DNA of 64,000 nucleotides from Limimaricola sp964022235 (GTDB taxonomy: Bacteria > Pseudomonadota > Alphaproteobacteria > Rhodobacterales > Rhodobacteraceae), in contig NZ_CAXHZL010000016.1 of the NCBI RefSeq assembly GCF_964022235.1, positions 1-64,000 of the forward strand, written 5' to 3'. Made by a program: the position numbers and the translations under genes. Below, piece after piece: positions 25,897 through 34,298 of the stretch. Numbering within the stretch: position 1 is the stretch's first letter; each line of letters begins with the position of its first letter. The notes beneath the pieces are model-generated. The model saw only the letters and a list, made by a program, of their open reading frames with translations, was not told the DNA's origin and did not search any database.

Positions 25897-26538
25897 TCAA
25901 CCGGCGGTGTTGGGCGTCTTTTCGTCGCCCTGCGCGCGGCTGGTCAGGATTTCGTCGATCAGCCCCCAATCGCGCGCCTCGGTCGGCGACATGAAGTTGT
26001 CGCGCTCAAGTGCCGCTTCGACCTTTTCGAGCGGCTGGCCGGTGTGCTCAACATAGATTTCGTTGAGCCGGTTCTTAAGCTTCTGGGTTTCTTGGGCGTG
26101 GATCATGATGTCCGTCGCCTGACCCTGATAGCCACCCGAGGGCTGGTGCACCATCACGCGGGAGTTGGGCAGCGAGAAACGCATGCCTTTTTCACCGGCG
26201 GTCAGCAGCAGAGAGCCCATCGAGGCCGCCTGCCCGATCACCAGGGTCGAGACCTTGGGCCGGATGTACTGCATCGTGTCATAGATCGACAGGCCGGAGG
26301 TGACGACACCGCCGGGGCTGTTGATGTACATCGAGATTTCTTTTTTCGGGTTCTCGGCCTCGAGGTGCAGCAGCTGCGCGACGATGAGCTGGCTCATGCC
26401 ATCGTGCACCGGGCCGTTCACGAAGATCACGCGCTCTTTGAGCAGCCGCGAGAAGATGTCGTAGGCGCGCTCGCCCCGGCTGGTCTGTTCGACCACCATC
26501 GGCACGAGGTTCATGTAGGTCTCAACGGGATCGTGCAT
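25897..26538 (-). CDS. clpP: ATP-dependent Clp protease proteolytic subunit ClpP
   Basis: A 213-residue serine protease that forms the tetradecameric degradation chamber. The catalytic triad is visible: S106 in GQAASMGS, H131 in VMVHQPSGG and D180 in ERDNFMSP. The N-terminus (LVPMVVEQTSRGERAYDIFSR) has the usual processing region. The length is normal. It is first in the clpP-clpX-ridA-NDUFA12-DUF2155 direction. No convincing heat-shock promoter was found upstream in 26539-26746, which holds no other gene. Confidence 0.97.
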   Translation of the reverse strand: MHDPVETYMNLVPMVVEQTSRGERAYDIFSRLLKERVIFVNGPVHDGMSQLIVAQLLHLEAENPKKEISMYINSPGGVVTSGLSIYDTMQYIRPKVSTLVIGQAASMGSLLLTAGEKGMRFSLPNSRVMVHQPSGGYQGQATDIMIHAQETQKLKNRLNEIYVEHTGQPLEKVEAALERDNFMSPTEARDWGLIDEILTSRAQGDEKTPNTAG

Positions 26539-26746
26539 CTGCTCTGCCTTTTCGGGAACGCTTGCGTCTCGTACGGAACTTGTCGTGACAGAGTCTTAGT
26601 GGTCCCATCGGGGGGATTCAACTGCACCGCCCCATGCAGTAGATGGGAAGGGGCCGCCCGCCACACCCCGGCAGATGGGGCGCGACGGGCGACGTCCTGT
26701 GACCGTCCGGCAGCGAAACAGCCATGGTCCTCTCCCAACCTACATC

Positions 26747-26833
26747 TCAGTCGTCACCGCCCGTGAGCAGGAATATCAGGAACGCGACCACCACCAGACC
26801 TGCAAGGGCGGCCACCATCGTCGCGATGGTCAT
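26747..26833 (-). CDS. 28-residue single-helix membrane protein
   Basis: A very short frame (MTIATMVAALAGLVVVAFLI start, ending LLTGGDD) that encodes one hydrophobic helix with a short acidic tail. The support is a strong ribosome-binding site, GGAGGA, four bases before ATG 26833. It lies 73 bases downstream of the phospholipase D-like gene on the same strand, so it may belong to the stress operon. Small proteins of this sort often regulate membrane partners. The function is unknown. Confidence 0.55.
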   Translation of the reverse strand: MTIATMVAALAGLVVVAFLIFLLTGGDD

Positions 26834-26906
26834 GGCGTCCTCCTGGGTCGTGTCGTGTCAGGTCGCAACGCACGCGCCTTGCCGAGGTTCCGCCGCGTCG
26901 CAGCGC

Positions 26907-28586
26907 TCAGACCATGGCTTCGGGCACACCGGGCAGGTTGCGCCCCAGACGCCAGGCCGGTCGCAGCGGATAGGGCAGCAAGAACCCCTTGCGCAGCTCC
27001 GGTACCTCGGCCCGATCGGCATGGACCATGCCGCGCCAGCGGGCCACCAGCGCCCTGCCGCTTTCACCCGGACGCGGCGGCGCGTCAGGGCCCATCCAAT
27101 GCGTCATGCAGGCTTGCAACAAGGGGTCCACTTCGGCCTTGGACGACAGCCGCACCCCGGCCTCGGTATCCCAATGCATGGACCGGCCATTGAGATTGGC
27201 AGATGACACGATGGCATCGGTGCCGTCGGCAATGGTGACCTTGGCGTGCACATAGACGATCGGTGCGCGCCAGATCCTGGCGCGCGGTCCGCGATCCTCC
27301 TTTGTGGCGCGACGCGGCACGGCGGGCGAGACGATCAGTGACCGGTCGCCGAAGGCGCGTGCGATCTTGCGTACGCAACGCGCCTGAAGATAGTCGCCAT
27401 AGCGCGCATCGACCCGGGCGGTGGAGAACGCCGCGTCCTCGGGCGCGGCCGGCAGGACCATGACAAGGCCCAGATTCGGCTGTGACCGTGCGGCATGAAC
27501 CAGACTGCGCGCGAGGTCACGGTCGCGCATGAACTGCGTCTCGACATAGATGAGATCACGCGCACCGGAAAAGAGATCTTTCTGCGCATCGAAGATCTCG
27601 GACACCTTGCGATCGGGCGACATGCGCAGCACGGCAGGGCTGCGATGCGCCGACAGCGTGCGCAAAATCCGGCCCGTGGGCATGGGTTCGGCCCCTGTGT
27701 TCACCGCAAGGTAGCTGTCGAGATGACGGTGCGCATCCGCCACAGCCGACCCGCCCATGAGCAATTGCACGTCGTGCCATGTCTCTTGCGCAGGCCGGTC
27801 GTGCCGCAAAGTGTCATAGCGGCGATCATCGAGGTCGAGCCCGCCGATATAAAGCCAGCGATCGTCGAATACAGCGAGCTTCTGATGGTGCGTGGCGAGG
27901 TACAGCTCGGGGATCGGCCACGCCTTGGCCACGAGACGTCCGCCACGCCACGTCAGATGCCCGTCAAGCCCCGGCCTGAGACGCAGCATCTCCTTGCGTT
28001 CCTCGGCCGGCAGCGCGCCGATCTGTCGCGCGGTGGTGCGCAGTTCGCTCCAAGTCTTGTACCACAGCATCACCCGCGGCACTGCGCCAACCCGTGCGGG
28101 GTGCATCGCCGCGCGCAGCTTGAGCCGCTCGGGGTGCCCCGACGCCTCGCCCGCCGCAATCAGCCCGCGCATCGCATCCCATGTCATCGCATGCATCGCG
28201 TTAACGGCAATGGGATCGAAATCGGTGACGGCGATCTCGACCTCCAGCCCCTCGCGCAGCTTGTGCGCGATCAGGTCGAACCAGAGATCACCGATCTTGC
28301 GGGCGGATTCGGAGTGCAGCTGCGTGAACGGGTCGAAGACCCGAAACGACATGCGCACCCGCTTGGTCGCCTCGAGGAAGCACCGCTCGAACACGGGGTA
28401 GGCCTGTTCGGCGGTGATCAGGGGCATCGGTACGTCCGGATCGTCCGGCAAGACCGGATCGGGCAAGGCCTCGCGCCCCCAGCGAGCATGCTCAGGGTCG
28501 TTCTCGGCGTAGTCCGTGTCGGTCTTGGCGGTGCCGCGCCGCTCGCGCAGCGGGAACCCCATTCCGTCTTGTCTGCCGGGCGTCAT
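26907..28586 (-). CDS. Phospholipase D-like protein with two HKD motifs
   Basis: A 559-residue protein of the PLD superfamily. The first HKD motif lies near residue 238 (HHQKLAVFDD) and the second near residue 450 (VHAKVTIADG), each with H-x-K-x4-D, so both halves of the active site are intact. There is no signal peptide; the protein is probably cytoplasmic or membrane-associated. PLD enzymes hydrolyse or transfer phosphatidyl groups, and cardiolipin synthases also belong here, but the long acidic N-terminus and missing membrane segments argue against cardiolipin synthase. ATG 28586 overlaps the stop of the sensor kinase by one base (TGATG), so the two are coupled. Placement in the general stress locus suggests stress-related membrane remodelling, by inference. 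Confidence 0.87.
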   Translation of the reverse strand: MTPGRQDGMGFPLRERRGTAKTDTDYAENDPEHARWGREALPDPVLPDDPDVPMPLITAEQAYPVFERCFLEATKRVRMSFRVFDPFTQLHSESARKIGDLWFDLIAHKLREGLEVEIAVTDFDPIAVNAMHAMTWDAMRGLIAAGEASGHPERLKLRAAMHPARVGAVPRVMLWYKTWSELRTTARQIGALPAEERKEMLRLRPGLDGHLTWRGGRLVAKAWPIPELYLATHHQKLAVFDDRWLYIGGLDLDDRRYDTLRHDRPAQETWHDVQLLMGGSAVADAHRHLDSYLAVNTGAEPMPTGRILRTLSAHRSPAVLRMSPDRKVSEIFDAQKDLFSGARDLIYVETQFMRDRDLARSLVHAARSQPNLGLVMVLPAAPEDAAFSTARVDARYGDYLQARCVRKIARAFGDRSLIVSPAVPRRATKEDRGPRARIWRAPIVYVHAKVTIADGTDAIVSSANLNGRSMHWDTEAGVRLSSKAEVDPLLQACMTHWMGPDAPPRPGESGRALVARWRGMVHADRAEVPELRKGFLLPYPLRPAWRLGRNLPGVPEAMV

Positions 28587-30337
28587 CAATAATCCTGTGG
28601 GTCATATTGCATTTCCCGAACCAGAAACCGGGTCGAGAGTTTATAGACCCCCAACTCATGACAGGTTTCGCTGGGTCCACCGAGTTGTGCGGCGAATGCC
28701 TGGATGAGGTTGGTGCCCAGTCCTTGAGCGCGTGGACGGGCGGGGGGGGCATCGCCGGTTTCGATGGCGGCAGAGTTGGCGATCTCGAGACGTACCATGC
28801 CCTCCTCTTCACGCCGGAGCGAGACCGCGACCCAAAGTTGACCGTCCTCGCCGGGGGCGACGTTGCTCAGCGCATTGGCCAGCGCCTCCGAGGTCAGCAG
28901 AGACAGCGGCACGGCCTGATCGGGCAGAAGTTCCAGATCCTCGAGGTCGAGCCGCGTCTCGAACTCTCGCCCTGCCCCGGAGGCCACGCTTTGCTGGGAC
29001 ACGATCTCGCGCAGCAGCCGTGCCGCGTTGACGCGACCCACATCCTGACTCTCATAGAGCGTGCGGTGAATCGTAGCGAGGCCCAGCACCCGATCTTGCA
29101 ATCGGCTCAGGATCTCGCGGGTCGTGACATCAGGGGTACGACGCATCTGCATCGACATGATCGAGGAGATGAGCTGCAGGTTGTTCTTGACCCTGTGGTG
29201 CACCTCCTTCAGCAGGATGCCGCGCTCGCGCAACTGATCTTCAAGCCGAGCTTCGTCTTGCAGGATGTTGCCCGCCATCTGCACGAATTCGCCTTCGATT
29301 TCGCGCAGCTCACGCGACATGTCACCGGTGCTGGCTTGCGTCGGCAGCTGCCGGTTCGCGCCGAACCGCCGCATGGAGCGACCAAGGCTGCGGACATGGC
29401 GGATCACAAGGCGGTGGATCGCGTAATAAGCGACGAGCAAGCTCGCGCCCCACATGAGGATCGGAAACAGGCTGGGCAGGAGCGGCGAGGCAAAGCCCTC
29501 TGAGGCGGGCCAGATGCCGAGGGCAAAGACCGCCCCAGTGACCAGCGGCGTGACCGCATAGACCAATCTTTCGCCACTGGGCGAGACGGCGGCGGTGGCG
29601 GTTGCGCGCAGACCGGTCTGCGACGACAGATCGAAGCCCTCGGGCAAGAGGGTGTCGAGCGGTCGGTCGGGGTTCTGCAGCGTCAGGCGCTCCCCCAGCT
29701 CGTTGTAGGTCACGAGTTGGATCGGGCGGCGATCGGTCGAGACCATTCCGGCAGGCGTCGCAATGCGCCGCTGCGGGATGGCGAGTTGCACATATCCCAT
29801 GAACCGACCGTCTTCCTCGATCGGGCTCGCGACGTTGATCACCGGCTCGTCGGCAATCTCCGCGCGCTGGCTCAGCGTGACGATCGGAGACGGTGTCACC
29901 GACATCTGCTGCCAGATGCGGGTGTCGCGCATGTCGAGCGGTTGATCGAGCGACGAGCAGCGCATGGTGCCGTCGGGATCGACCAGACCGATCATCGCAT
30001 AGAGCCTGCGTCCTTCGATATAGCGGTTGAGGTAGCTCGAGCAGCTGGCCGGATCATTGAGTTCGTCGATCACCACGCCCAGCGCTTCGGCCACGCCAAA
30101 GGCGCGCTCGATGGTCTGCTCCACCGGCGCGCCGGCCTGCGCTGTAAGCGCAAGCAATGACAGTTCAGACCGCCGCAGCGTCTCGCGCTGGAACTCGGCG
30201 GTCTGATAGATCGCGATCAATCCGATGGGCATGAGCGCGATGGTAAGGAAAGCGACCACGCGCAGCACGAGCCCATGCGCGCTGAACCAGCCGCCGGCCT
30301 GCGCCGCCCGGTCCCGCTCGCCTGTGGTTTCTGTCAC
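28586..30337 (-). CDS. HWE/HisKA_2 sensor histidine kinase of the general stress response
   Basis: A 583-residue inner-membrane kinase. It has a membrane segment at about residues 26-46, a periplasmic sensor region (50-270), a second membrane segment (about 283-305), a HAMP-like and coiled-coil region, and the HisKA_2 motif EVHHRVKNNLQL with the likely phospho-acceptor H381. A short ATPase domain with TSEALANALSN follows. HisKA_2/HWE kinases phosphorylate PhyR in alphaproteobacteria. The gene follows ecfG with a GTGA overlap and starts with GTG 30337, so it is co-transcribed with nepR and ecfG. The stimulus is unknown; the periplasmic domain has a Cys pair candidate (CSSYL and CSSLD). Confidence 0.88.
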   Translation of the reverse strand: MTETTGERDRAAQAGGWFSAHGLVLRVVAFLTIALMPIGLIAIYQTAEFQRETLRRSELSLLALTAQAGAPVEQTIERAFGVAEALGVVIDELNDPASCSSYLNRYIEGRRLYAMIGLVDPDGTMRCSSLDQPLDMRDTRIWQQMSVTPSPIVTLSQRAEIADEPVINVASPIEEDGRFMGYVQLAIPQRRIATPAGMVSTDRRPIQLVTYNELGERLTLQNPDRPLDTLLPEGFDLSSQTGLRATATAAVSPSGERLVYAVTPLVTGAVFALGIWPASEGFASPLLPSLFPILMWGASLLVAYYAIHRLVIRHVRSLGRSMRRFGANRQLPTQASTGDMSRELREIEGEFVQMAGNILQDEARLEDQLRERGILLKEVHHRVKNNLQLISSIMSMQMRRTPDVTTREILSRLQDRVLGLATIHRTLYESQDVGRVNAARLLREIVSQQSVASGAGREFETRLDLEDLELLPDQAVPLSLLTSEALANALSNVAPGEDGQLWVAVSLRREEEGMVRLEIANSAAIETGDAPPARPRAQGLGTNLIQAFAAQLGGPSETCHELGVYKLSTRFLVREMQYDPQDY

Positions 30338-30891
30338 AAGTGAGGCCCGCCTTGAGCCGCAAGCACGGCCATCGTCGCCTCATCCGTCATACCGAGGTTA
30401 TCGCCCTCATCGAGATGCAAAAGCTCTGCAAGTCGCACCCGCGCGCGGTTCGCCCGGCTCTTGATCGTGCCGATCGCCACGCCGCACATGCCGGCAGCTT
30501 CTTCGTAGGAAAAGCCCGAGGCCCCCACCAGAGCCAGCGCCTCGCGCTGCTCGTCGGGAAGCTGCGCGAAAGCCCGCAGGAAATCGTTCATCTGCAGACG
30601 ACCGTCATGCGCCGGCTTTTCCGCGAGGCTTGCTGTAAAGACACCGTCGACATCGGCCACCTCGCGCTGCGCCTTACGGCGACCCGAGTAGAACGTGTTG
30701 CGCAGAATCGTAAACAACCAGGCGCGCAAATTTGTGCCGGGTTTGAACTTGTCGAAGTTGGTCCATGCCTTGACCACCGTGTCCTGCACGAGGTCGTCGG
30801 CCTGGGCACCGTTGCGCGTCAAGGACAGCGCAAAGGCCCGCATGGCCGGGAGGTGCCCGACCAATTCATCTCTCGGATCCTGATGGCTCAT
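30334..30891 (-). CDS. ecfG: General stress ECF sigma factor EcfG
   Basis: A 185-residue ECF sigma factor. Region 2 contains DDLVQDTVVKAWTNFDKF and LRAWLFTILRNTFYS; region 4 contains QREALALVGASGFSYEEAAG and IGTIKSRANRARVRL. These match the EcfG (ECF15) family that directs the alphaproteobacterial general stress regulon at GGAAC/GTT promoters. NepR holds it inactive until phosphorylated PhyR removes NepR. It starts two bases downstream of the nepR stop, so the two are coupled. The divergent gene is phyR. Sequence and locus agree. Confidence 0.94.
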   Translation of the reverse strand: MSHQDPRDELVGHLPAMRAFALSLTRNGAQADDLVQDTVVKAWTNFDKFKPGTNLRAWLFTILRNTFYSGRRKAQREVADVDGVFTASLAEKPAHDGRLQMNDFLRAFAQLPDEQREALALVGASGFSYEEAAGMCGVAIGTIKSRANRARVRLAELLHLDEGDNLGMTDEATMAVLAAQGGPHL

Positions 30892-30892
30892 T

Positions 30893-31108
30893 CTAGCCCC
30901 TGCCCACCTTGCCTACATTTGCCGTTTCCCGGTCCGGCTCTGGCTGGCTGGTCTCGGACGGTGCGCTCGACGCACCCTCACCGGATTTCAGCTTTGCCAG
31001 TAGGTCCGTGAACCTGTCCGGCAGGGCCTCATCGGTAAGCTGCTGGAACGCACGCTTGAGATGGGCGTCAATGTCGCCTCGCGCGTTCCCTTGGTCCCGC
31101 TGTGTCAT
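30893..31108 (-). CDS. nepR: NepR anti-sigma factor
   Basis: A 71-residue protein. The core, HLKRAFQQLTDEALPDRF (about residues 16-33) with DLLAKL after it, matches the two-helix EcfG-binding region of NepR. The C-terminal 30 residues are polar and probably disordered. It sequesters EcfG and is bound by phosphorylated PhyR. The start is placed at ATG 31108; an ATG at 31129 would add seven residues (MTRVLAG). A much longer frame exists on this strand but runs antisense through phyR. It is encoded directly before ecfG and diverges from phyR. Confidence 0.87.
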   Translation of the reverse strand: MTQRDQGNARGDIDAHLKRAFQQLTDEALPDRFTDLLAKLKSGEGASSAPSETSQPEPDRETANVGKVGRG

Positions 31109-31162
31109 TCCCGCTAATACCCTCGTCATTTTCGGCAGCCTCGCATAGCATGGCTGCATCAT

Positions 31163-31188
31163 GGAACCACAATGCTGATGAACGCGTT
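31163..31188 (+). promoter_or_regulatory. EcfG-type promoter of phyR
   Basis: GGAAC (31163-31167), 17 bases and CGTT (31185-31188) match the EcfG consensus closely. The -10 lies 37 bases before the phyR start, which suggests positive autoregulation. A second GGAAC on the opposite strand (31195-31191) has only a poor -10 (CATT after 16 bases) towards nepR. Confidence 0.75.
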
Positions 31189-31225
31189 CGGTTCCAGAAA
31201 AAATGAATTTGGGGACTCTCAGCCG

Positions 31226-32038
31226 ATGACGACAACCACCACCGCACCCGACCTCGCCACGGTGATCGGGCACGAGCTGCCCTATCTGCGCCGCTACGCG
31301 CGGGCGCTGACAGGAAGCCAGGACAGCGGTGACACCTACGCCGCAGCCACCCTCGAGGCCATTCTCGAGGATCGCTCGGTCTTCGACACCGATTCGTCGC
31401 CGCGCACAGCGCTGTTTCGGGTGTTCCACCTGATCTGGCAAAGCTCCGGCGCCCCCGTTTCCGGCGATGAGAGCGGCCTTGCCGCCGCGGCCCAAGCGCA
31501 TCTGGCCAAGCTGACCCCGAATACCCGCGAAGCGCTGCTGCTCAACACCATCGAGGATTTCTCCACGACGGAGATCGCCGACATCATGCAGACCGACGTG
31601 GACGAGGTCGAGCATCTCGTGAAGATCGCGCGTCAGGAAATGGAAGACAGCATCTCGGGCCGTATCCTCGTAATCGAGGACGAGGCGATCATCGCCATGG
31701 ACCTGCAGTCGATCGTGTCGGACATGGGCCATGCCATCACCGGCGTCGCGCGCACCCGTGACGATGCCGTGCGTCTTGCGCAGCAGGAAAAGCCCGACCT
31801 CGTGCTGGCCGACATCCAGCTTGCCGACAACTCGAGCGGTATCGACGCGGTGCGGGACATCCTCGAAGCGCATGGCAACCTGCCGGTGATCTTCATCACC
31901 GCCTTCCCAGAGCGCCTGCTGACGGGCGAGCGTCCCGAACCCGCCTTCCTGATCTCCAAGCCCTACGGCGAAGAGCAGGTGCGCTCCGCCGTGAGCCAGG
32001 CGATGTTCTTCTCCTCGACCGGCCCCCTGCACGGCTGA
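31226..32038 (+). CDS. phyR: General stress response regulator PhyR
   Basis: A 270-residue regulator with an N-terminal sigma-like domain (residues 10-140: HELPYLRRYARALTGSQ, then TREALLLNTIEDFSTTEIAD) that mimics EcfG, and a C-terminal receiver with acidic pocket E151-D152-E153, phospho-acceptor D196 and K245. On phosphorylation the sigma-like domain binds NepR and frees EcfG. ATG 31226 is chosen since the sigma-like domain begins right after it; an in-frame ATG at 31172 lies over the promoter -10. It is divergent from nepR-ecfG-kinase-PLD, so the whole signalling chain is encoded together. Confidence 0.95.
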   Translation: MTTTTTAPDLATVIGHELPYLRRYARALTGSQDSGDTYAAATLEAILEDRSVFDTDSSPRTALFRVFHLIWQSSGAPVSGDESGLAAAAQAHLAKLTPNTREALLLNTIEDFSTTEIADIMQTDVDEVEHLVKIARQEMEDSISGRILVIEDEAIIAMDLQSIVSDMGHAITGVARTRDDAVRLAQQEKPDLVLADIQLADNSSGIDAVRDILEAHGNLPVIFITAFPERLLTGERPEPAFLISKPYGEEQVRSAVSQAMFFSSTGPLHG

Positions 32039-32051
32039 AACCCAACTCAAG

Positions 32052-32099
32052 CCTGTCGCGGCCCCCGTCTCTCAGACGGCGGGGGCCGCGAGCGACAGG
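32052..32099. terminator. Hairpin after phyR, shared with the convergent gene
   Basis: CCTGTCG and CGGCCCCCG (32052-32067) pair with CGGGGGCCG and CGACAGG (32080-32088, 32093-32099), with a four-base bulge. It starts 13 bases after the phyR stop and covers the end of the convergent pseudo-receiver gene. It can serve both directions. Confidence 0.6.
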
Positions 32100-32425
32100 A
32101 TATGACGACGGATCGCCTCTGGCACTATGGGCCGAGGCTCGATGAACCAGCCCGGCGCGAGCGAGCTAGGCGCCGTCACCCGATCGGTGATCACCACCCG
32201 ATGCGCGCTCGAGCGCAGCACTTCATGTGTAAATAGCCCGGTCCGCTGCTCTGCGTTTACGCCGAGAAAGACCAGATCGGCATATCCAAGAACCTGCAGC
32301 AGGGCCTCCATCTGGGGAAGGTCGCGCAGCACATGCACCGCGATGTCGGGTCGGCATTCGCCGATGATCTCCATAAGATCCAACGCCACGAGCGGCACAC
32401 GCTCGACGATCAGTACATTCACCAT
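32072..32425 (-). CDS. Receiver-like protein lacking the phospho-acceptor Asp
   Basis: A 117-residue protein that reads like a response-regulator receiver: the N-terminus VNVLIVERVPLVALDLMEII mirrors VLIVEDEPLIALDL, and further helices and strands follow in register. The acidic pocket is reduced to E8 (VER) and the strand that normally ends in the phosphorylated Asp is DLVFLGVNAEQ, with Gly in that place. It is therefore a pseudo-receiver that probably works without phosphorylation. It lies next to phyR in convergent orientation, so a role in stress signalling is possible. The start is ATG 32425. Confidence 0.72.
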   Translation of the reverse strand: MVNVLIVERVPLVALDLMEIIGECRPDIAVHVLRDLPQMEALLQVLGYADLVFLGVNAEQRTGLFTHEVLRSSAHRVVITDRVTAPSSLAPGWFIEPRPIVPEAIRRHILSLAAPAV

Positions 32426-32518
32426 TCCAATGCCTTGTTCCGCAGCCGACCTTCGGTCTCACATGGAACATTCCGCGGGACCTCGCATTAAACTACGACA
32501 TACAAACAGCGAGTTCCG

Positions 32519-33250
32519 ATGAGCACACCTTGCCAGGTCTGCCCCCTTCGCGCGCGGCGCATCTTCGTTGAGCTCGGGCAGCAGGAAATCCGTGCGATCC
32601 AGCGTTTCAAGGCGGGAGAGTTGCGGATCGGGCCGGGCACGCCGCTGCTGCTCGAAGGCTCCAACAGCCCGCAGCTTTACACGGCGCTTTCCGGAATGGG
32701 GCTACGTTACAAGACACTCGCTGACGGGCGGCGACAGGTGATCAACTTCATCTTTCCGGGCGATTTCCTCGGCCTACAGGCCGGCATGATGGGAGAGATG
32801 CAGCATTCGGTCGAGGCGACGACGGACATGACGCTCTGCGTATTCGATCGCAACGAGTTCTTCCGGTTTTTCAGCACGCACCCGGCCCGCGCCTTCGACA
32901 TCACTTGGCTTGCCGCCGTGGAAGAGCATTTTCTAGGCGAGGCGCTTGCGAGTCTTGGGCAACGCAGTGGCCTGTCGCGGTTGGCTTGGGCCATCACGCG
33001 CATCTATCTCCGGATGCAGTCGCTGGGACAGATCGATGCCAGCGGCGGCTTTCCCCTGCCCTACCGACAGCAGGATCTGGCGGACGCGCTGGGGCTCAGC
33101 CTCGTGCACACCAACAAGACCTTGGCCAAGCTGCGCGACAGGCAGCTTCTATCATGGAACGAAGGGCGGATGATAATTCACGACCTGAGAGCCCTAGCCG
33201 ATCTGGCGGGGACCGATCTCGAGGCCGAGGTCGTCCGGCCGCTGCTCTGA
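32519..33250 (+). CDS. Crp/Fnr family transcriptional regulator
   Basis: A 243-residue regulator. Residues 25-140 form the cyclic-nucleotide-type beta roll (GRRQVINFIFPGDFLGL), 140-165 the dimer helix and 175-230 the winged helix-turn-helix (YRQQDLADALGLSLVHTNKTL). The N-terminus has two Cys (C5 and C8 in CQVCPL) but not the four-Cys set of an FNR-type iron-sulfur cluster. The cNMP-binding Arg is not evident. Related proteins in this group respond to oxygen, redox or stress signals; the ligand is unknown. Its end overlaps the convergent yihY gene by 57 bases. Confidence 0.88.
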   Translation: MSTPCQVCPLRARRIFVELGQQEIRAIQRFKAGELRIGPGTPLLLEGSNSPQLYTALSGMGLRYKTLADGRRQVINFIFPGDFLGLQAGMMGEMQHSVEATTDMTLCVFDRNEFFRFFSTHPARAFDITWLAAVEEHFLGEALASLGQRSGLSRLAWAITRIYLRMQSLGQIDASGGFPLPYRQQDLADALGLSLVHTNKTLAKLRDRQLLSWNEGRMIIHDLRALADLAGTDLEAEVVRPLL

Positions 33251-34096
33251 ACGTAGGCTGCGTTGCCACACGACGTTGACTGCGGCCCCCAGCAGCACGA
33301 GGAACGCCGAAATATACAGCCACATCAAGAGCGCGATCACCGCGCCAATCGAGCCGTAGACCTCGTTGTAGTTGCCGAAATTGGTGAGGTAGAACGAGAA
33401 CCCGGCCGAGGCGATGAGCCAGAACAGGATCACCAGAAACGCCCCTGGCGTGATCCAGCGGCCTCGTGCGCCGCGCATGTTGGGGCCAAAGCGGTAGATC
33501 ACGCCCAAACCTGCCAGCACGATGCCAAAGGCGGCGATCCAGCGGATCGCCTCGAGCAGCCAGCCAGTCCCCCGCTGAAGCGGGAGCACCTTGAGCAGGA
33601 TCGGGGCGATCACCACGACCAGCATCGCCATCACCGCGATGAAGATCAGCGACAGCGTCAGCAGGATCGCCACGGCAAGCTGGCGCAGGCCGTTGCGATT
33701 GGGTCGCCCATAGATCTGGTTAAGCCCGAGGATCAGCGAGGCCACGCCGTTGCGCGCCGAGAACAGCGCCACGAAGGTCGACAGCAGCGTCGCGAAGCCC
33801 AGTGTTTCGGGCCGTGTGGCCAACATCAGGTTCAGCTGTTCCTGCAGAAGGCCGTAAGCTTCGACGGGAATGATTTCCTGCATCATCACGAGTTGCGTCT
33901 CGATCACGGCAGGGTCGGCCATCAGACCGAAGATCGCGATCAGTGCCGCAATTGCCGGGAAGATGGCGAAGATGGAATAGAACGCCACGCCCGCCGCGAT
34001 CAGCCCAAGCTGCACCTCACCCGATAGCGTCCAGATCCCCACAAGCACCCGCCAGATCCGGCGGAACGTCAAAAATGGGGGGGTCGTTTCGGTCAT
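33194..34096 (-). CDS. YihY/BrkB family inner-membrane protein
   Basis: A 300-residue protein with about six membrane segments. Family hallmarks are the N-terminal GLIAAGVAFYSIFAIFPAIA (residues 31-50), the central RNGVASLILGLNQIYG and PGAFLVILFWLIASAGFSFY. It was once called ribonuclease BN, but that assignment is obsolete; the family function is unknown and possibly transport. An EcfG-type promoter lies about 200 bases upstream (34299-34324), linking it to the stress regulon. The start is ATG 34096. The region 34097-34348 holds no other convincing gene. Confidence 0.9.
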   Translation of the reverse strand: MTETTPPFLTFRRIWRVLVGIWTLSGEVQLGLIAAGVAFYSIFAIFPAIAALIAIFGLMADPAVIETQLVMMQEIIPVEAYGLLQEQLNLMLATRPETLGFATLLSTFVALFSARNGVASLILGLNQIYGRPNRNGLRQLAVAILLTLSLIFIAVMAMLVVVIAPILLKVLPLQRGTGWLLEAIRWIAAFGIVLAGLGVIYRFGPNMRGARGRWITPGAFLVILFWLIASAGFSFYLTNFGNYNEVYGSIGAVIALLMWLYISAFLVLLGAAVNVVWQRSLRSEQRPDDLGLEIGPRQIG

Positions 34097-34298
34097 GCTC
34101 TCTCCGCTCGCGGGCCCCGAACCGGGTCCGAATGAGCGGCAAGTCGCTCATGCCCAAATTGGCATGGCACGTTCGGGTTGTGAAGAGTGATGGGAGGGGT
34201 GGCCGGCGGCTGGATCTTCCCCGAGGGAATGATCGGAAAGAGCCGCCACCGGCCTTGGGGAATGCGAGAGACGAGGGAACGGCGTCTCTTCATTTGAC

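Noticed and set aside
26511..26738. 75-residue frame upstream of clpP
   Set aside because: It has no ribosome-binding site or recognisable protein character and overlaps the clpP start region.
31109..32050. 385-residue form of NepR
   Set aside because: The extension is antisense to phyR; NepR proteins are about 60-70 residues, as with the start at 31108.
32519..33250. Calling the Crp/Fnr protein FnrL
   Set aside because: Only two N-terminal Cys are present; the cluster-binding set of FnrL is not.
34093..34293. 66-residue frame upstream of yihY
   Set aside because: It has no ribosome-binding site and a basic, Pro-rich shadow-like composition, and it covers the probable yihY leader.
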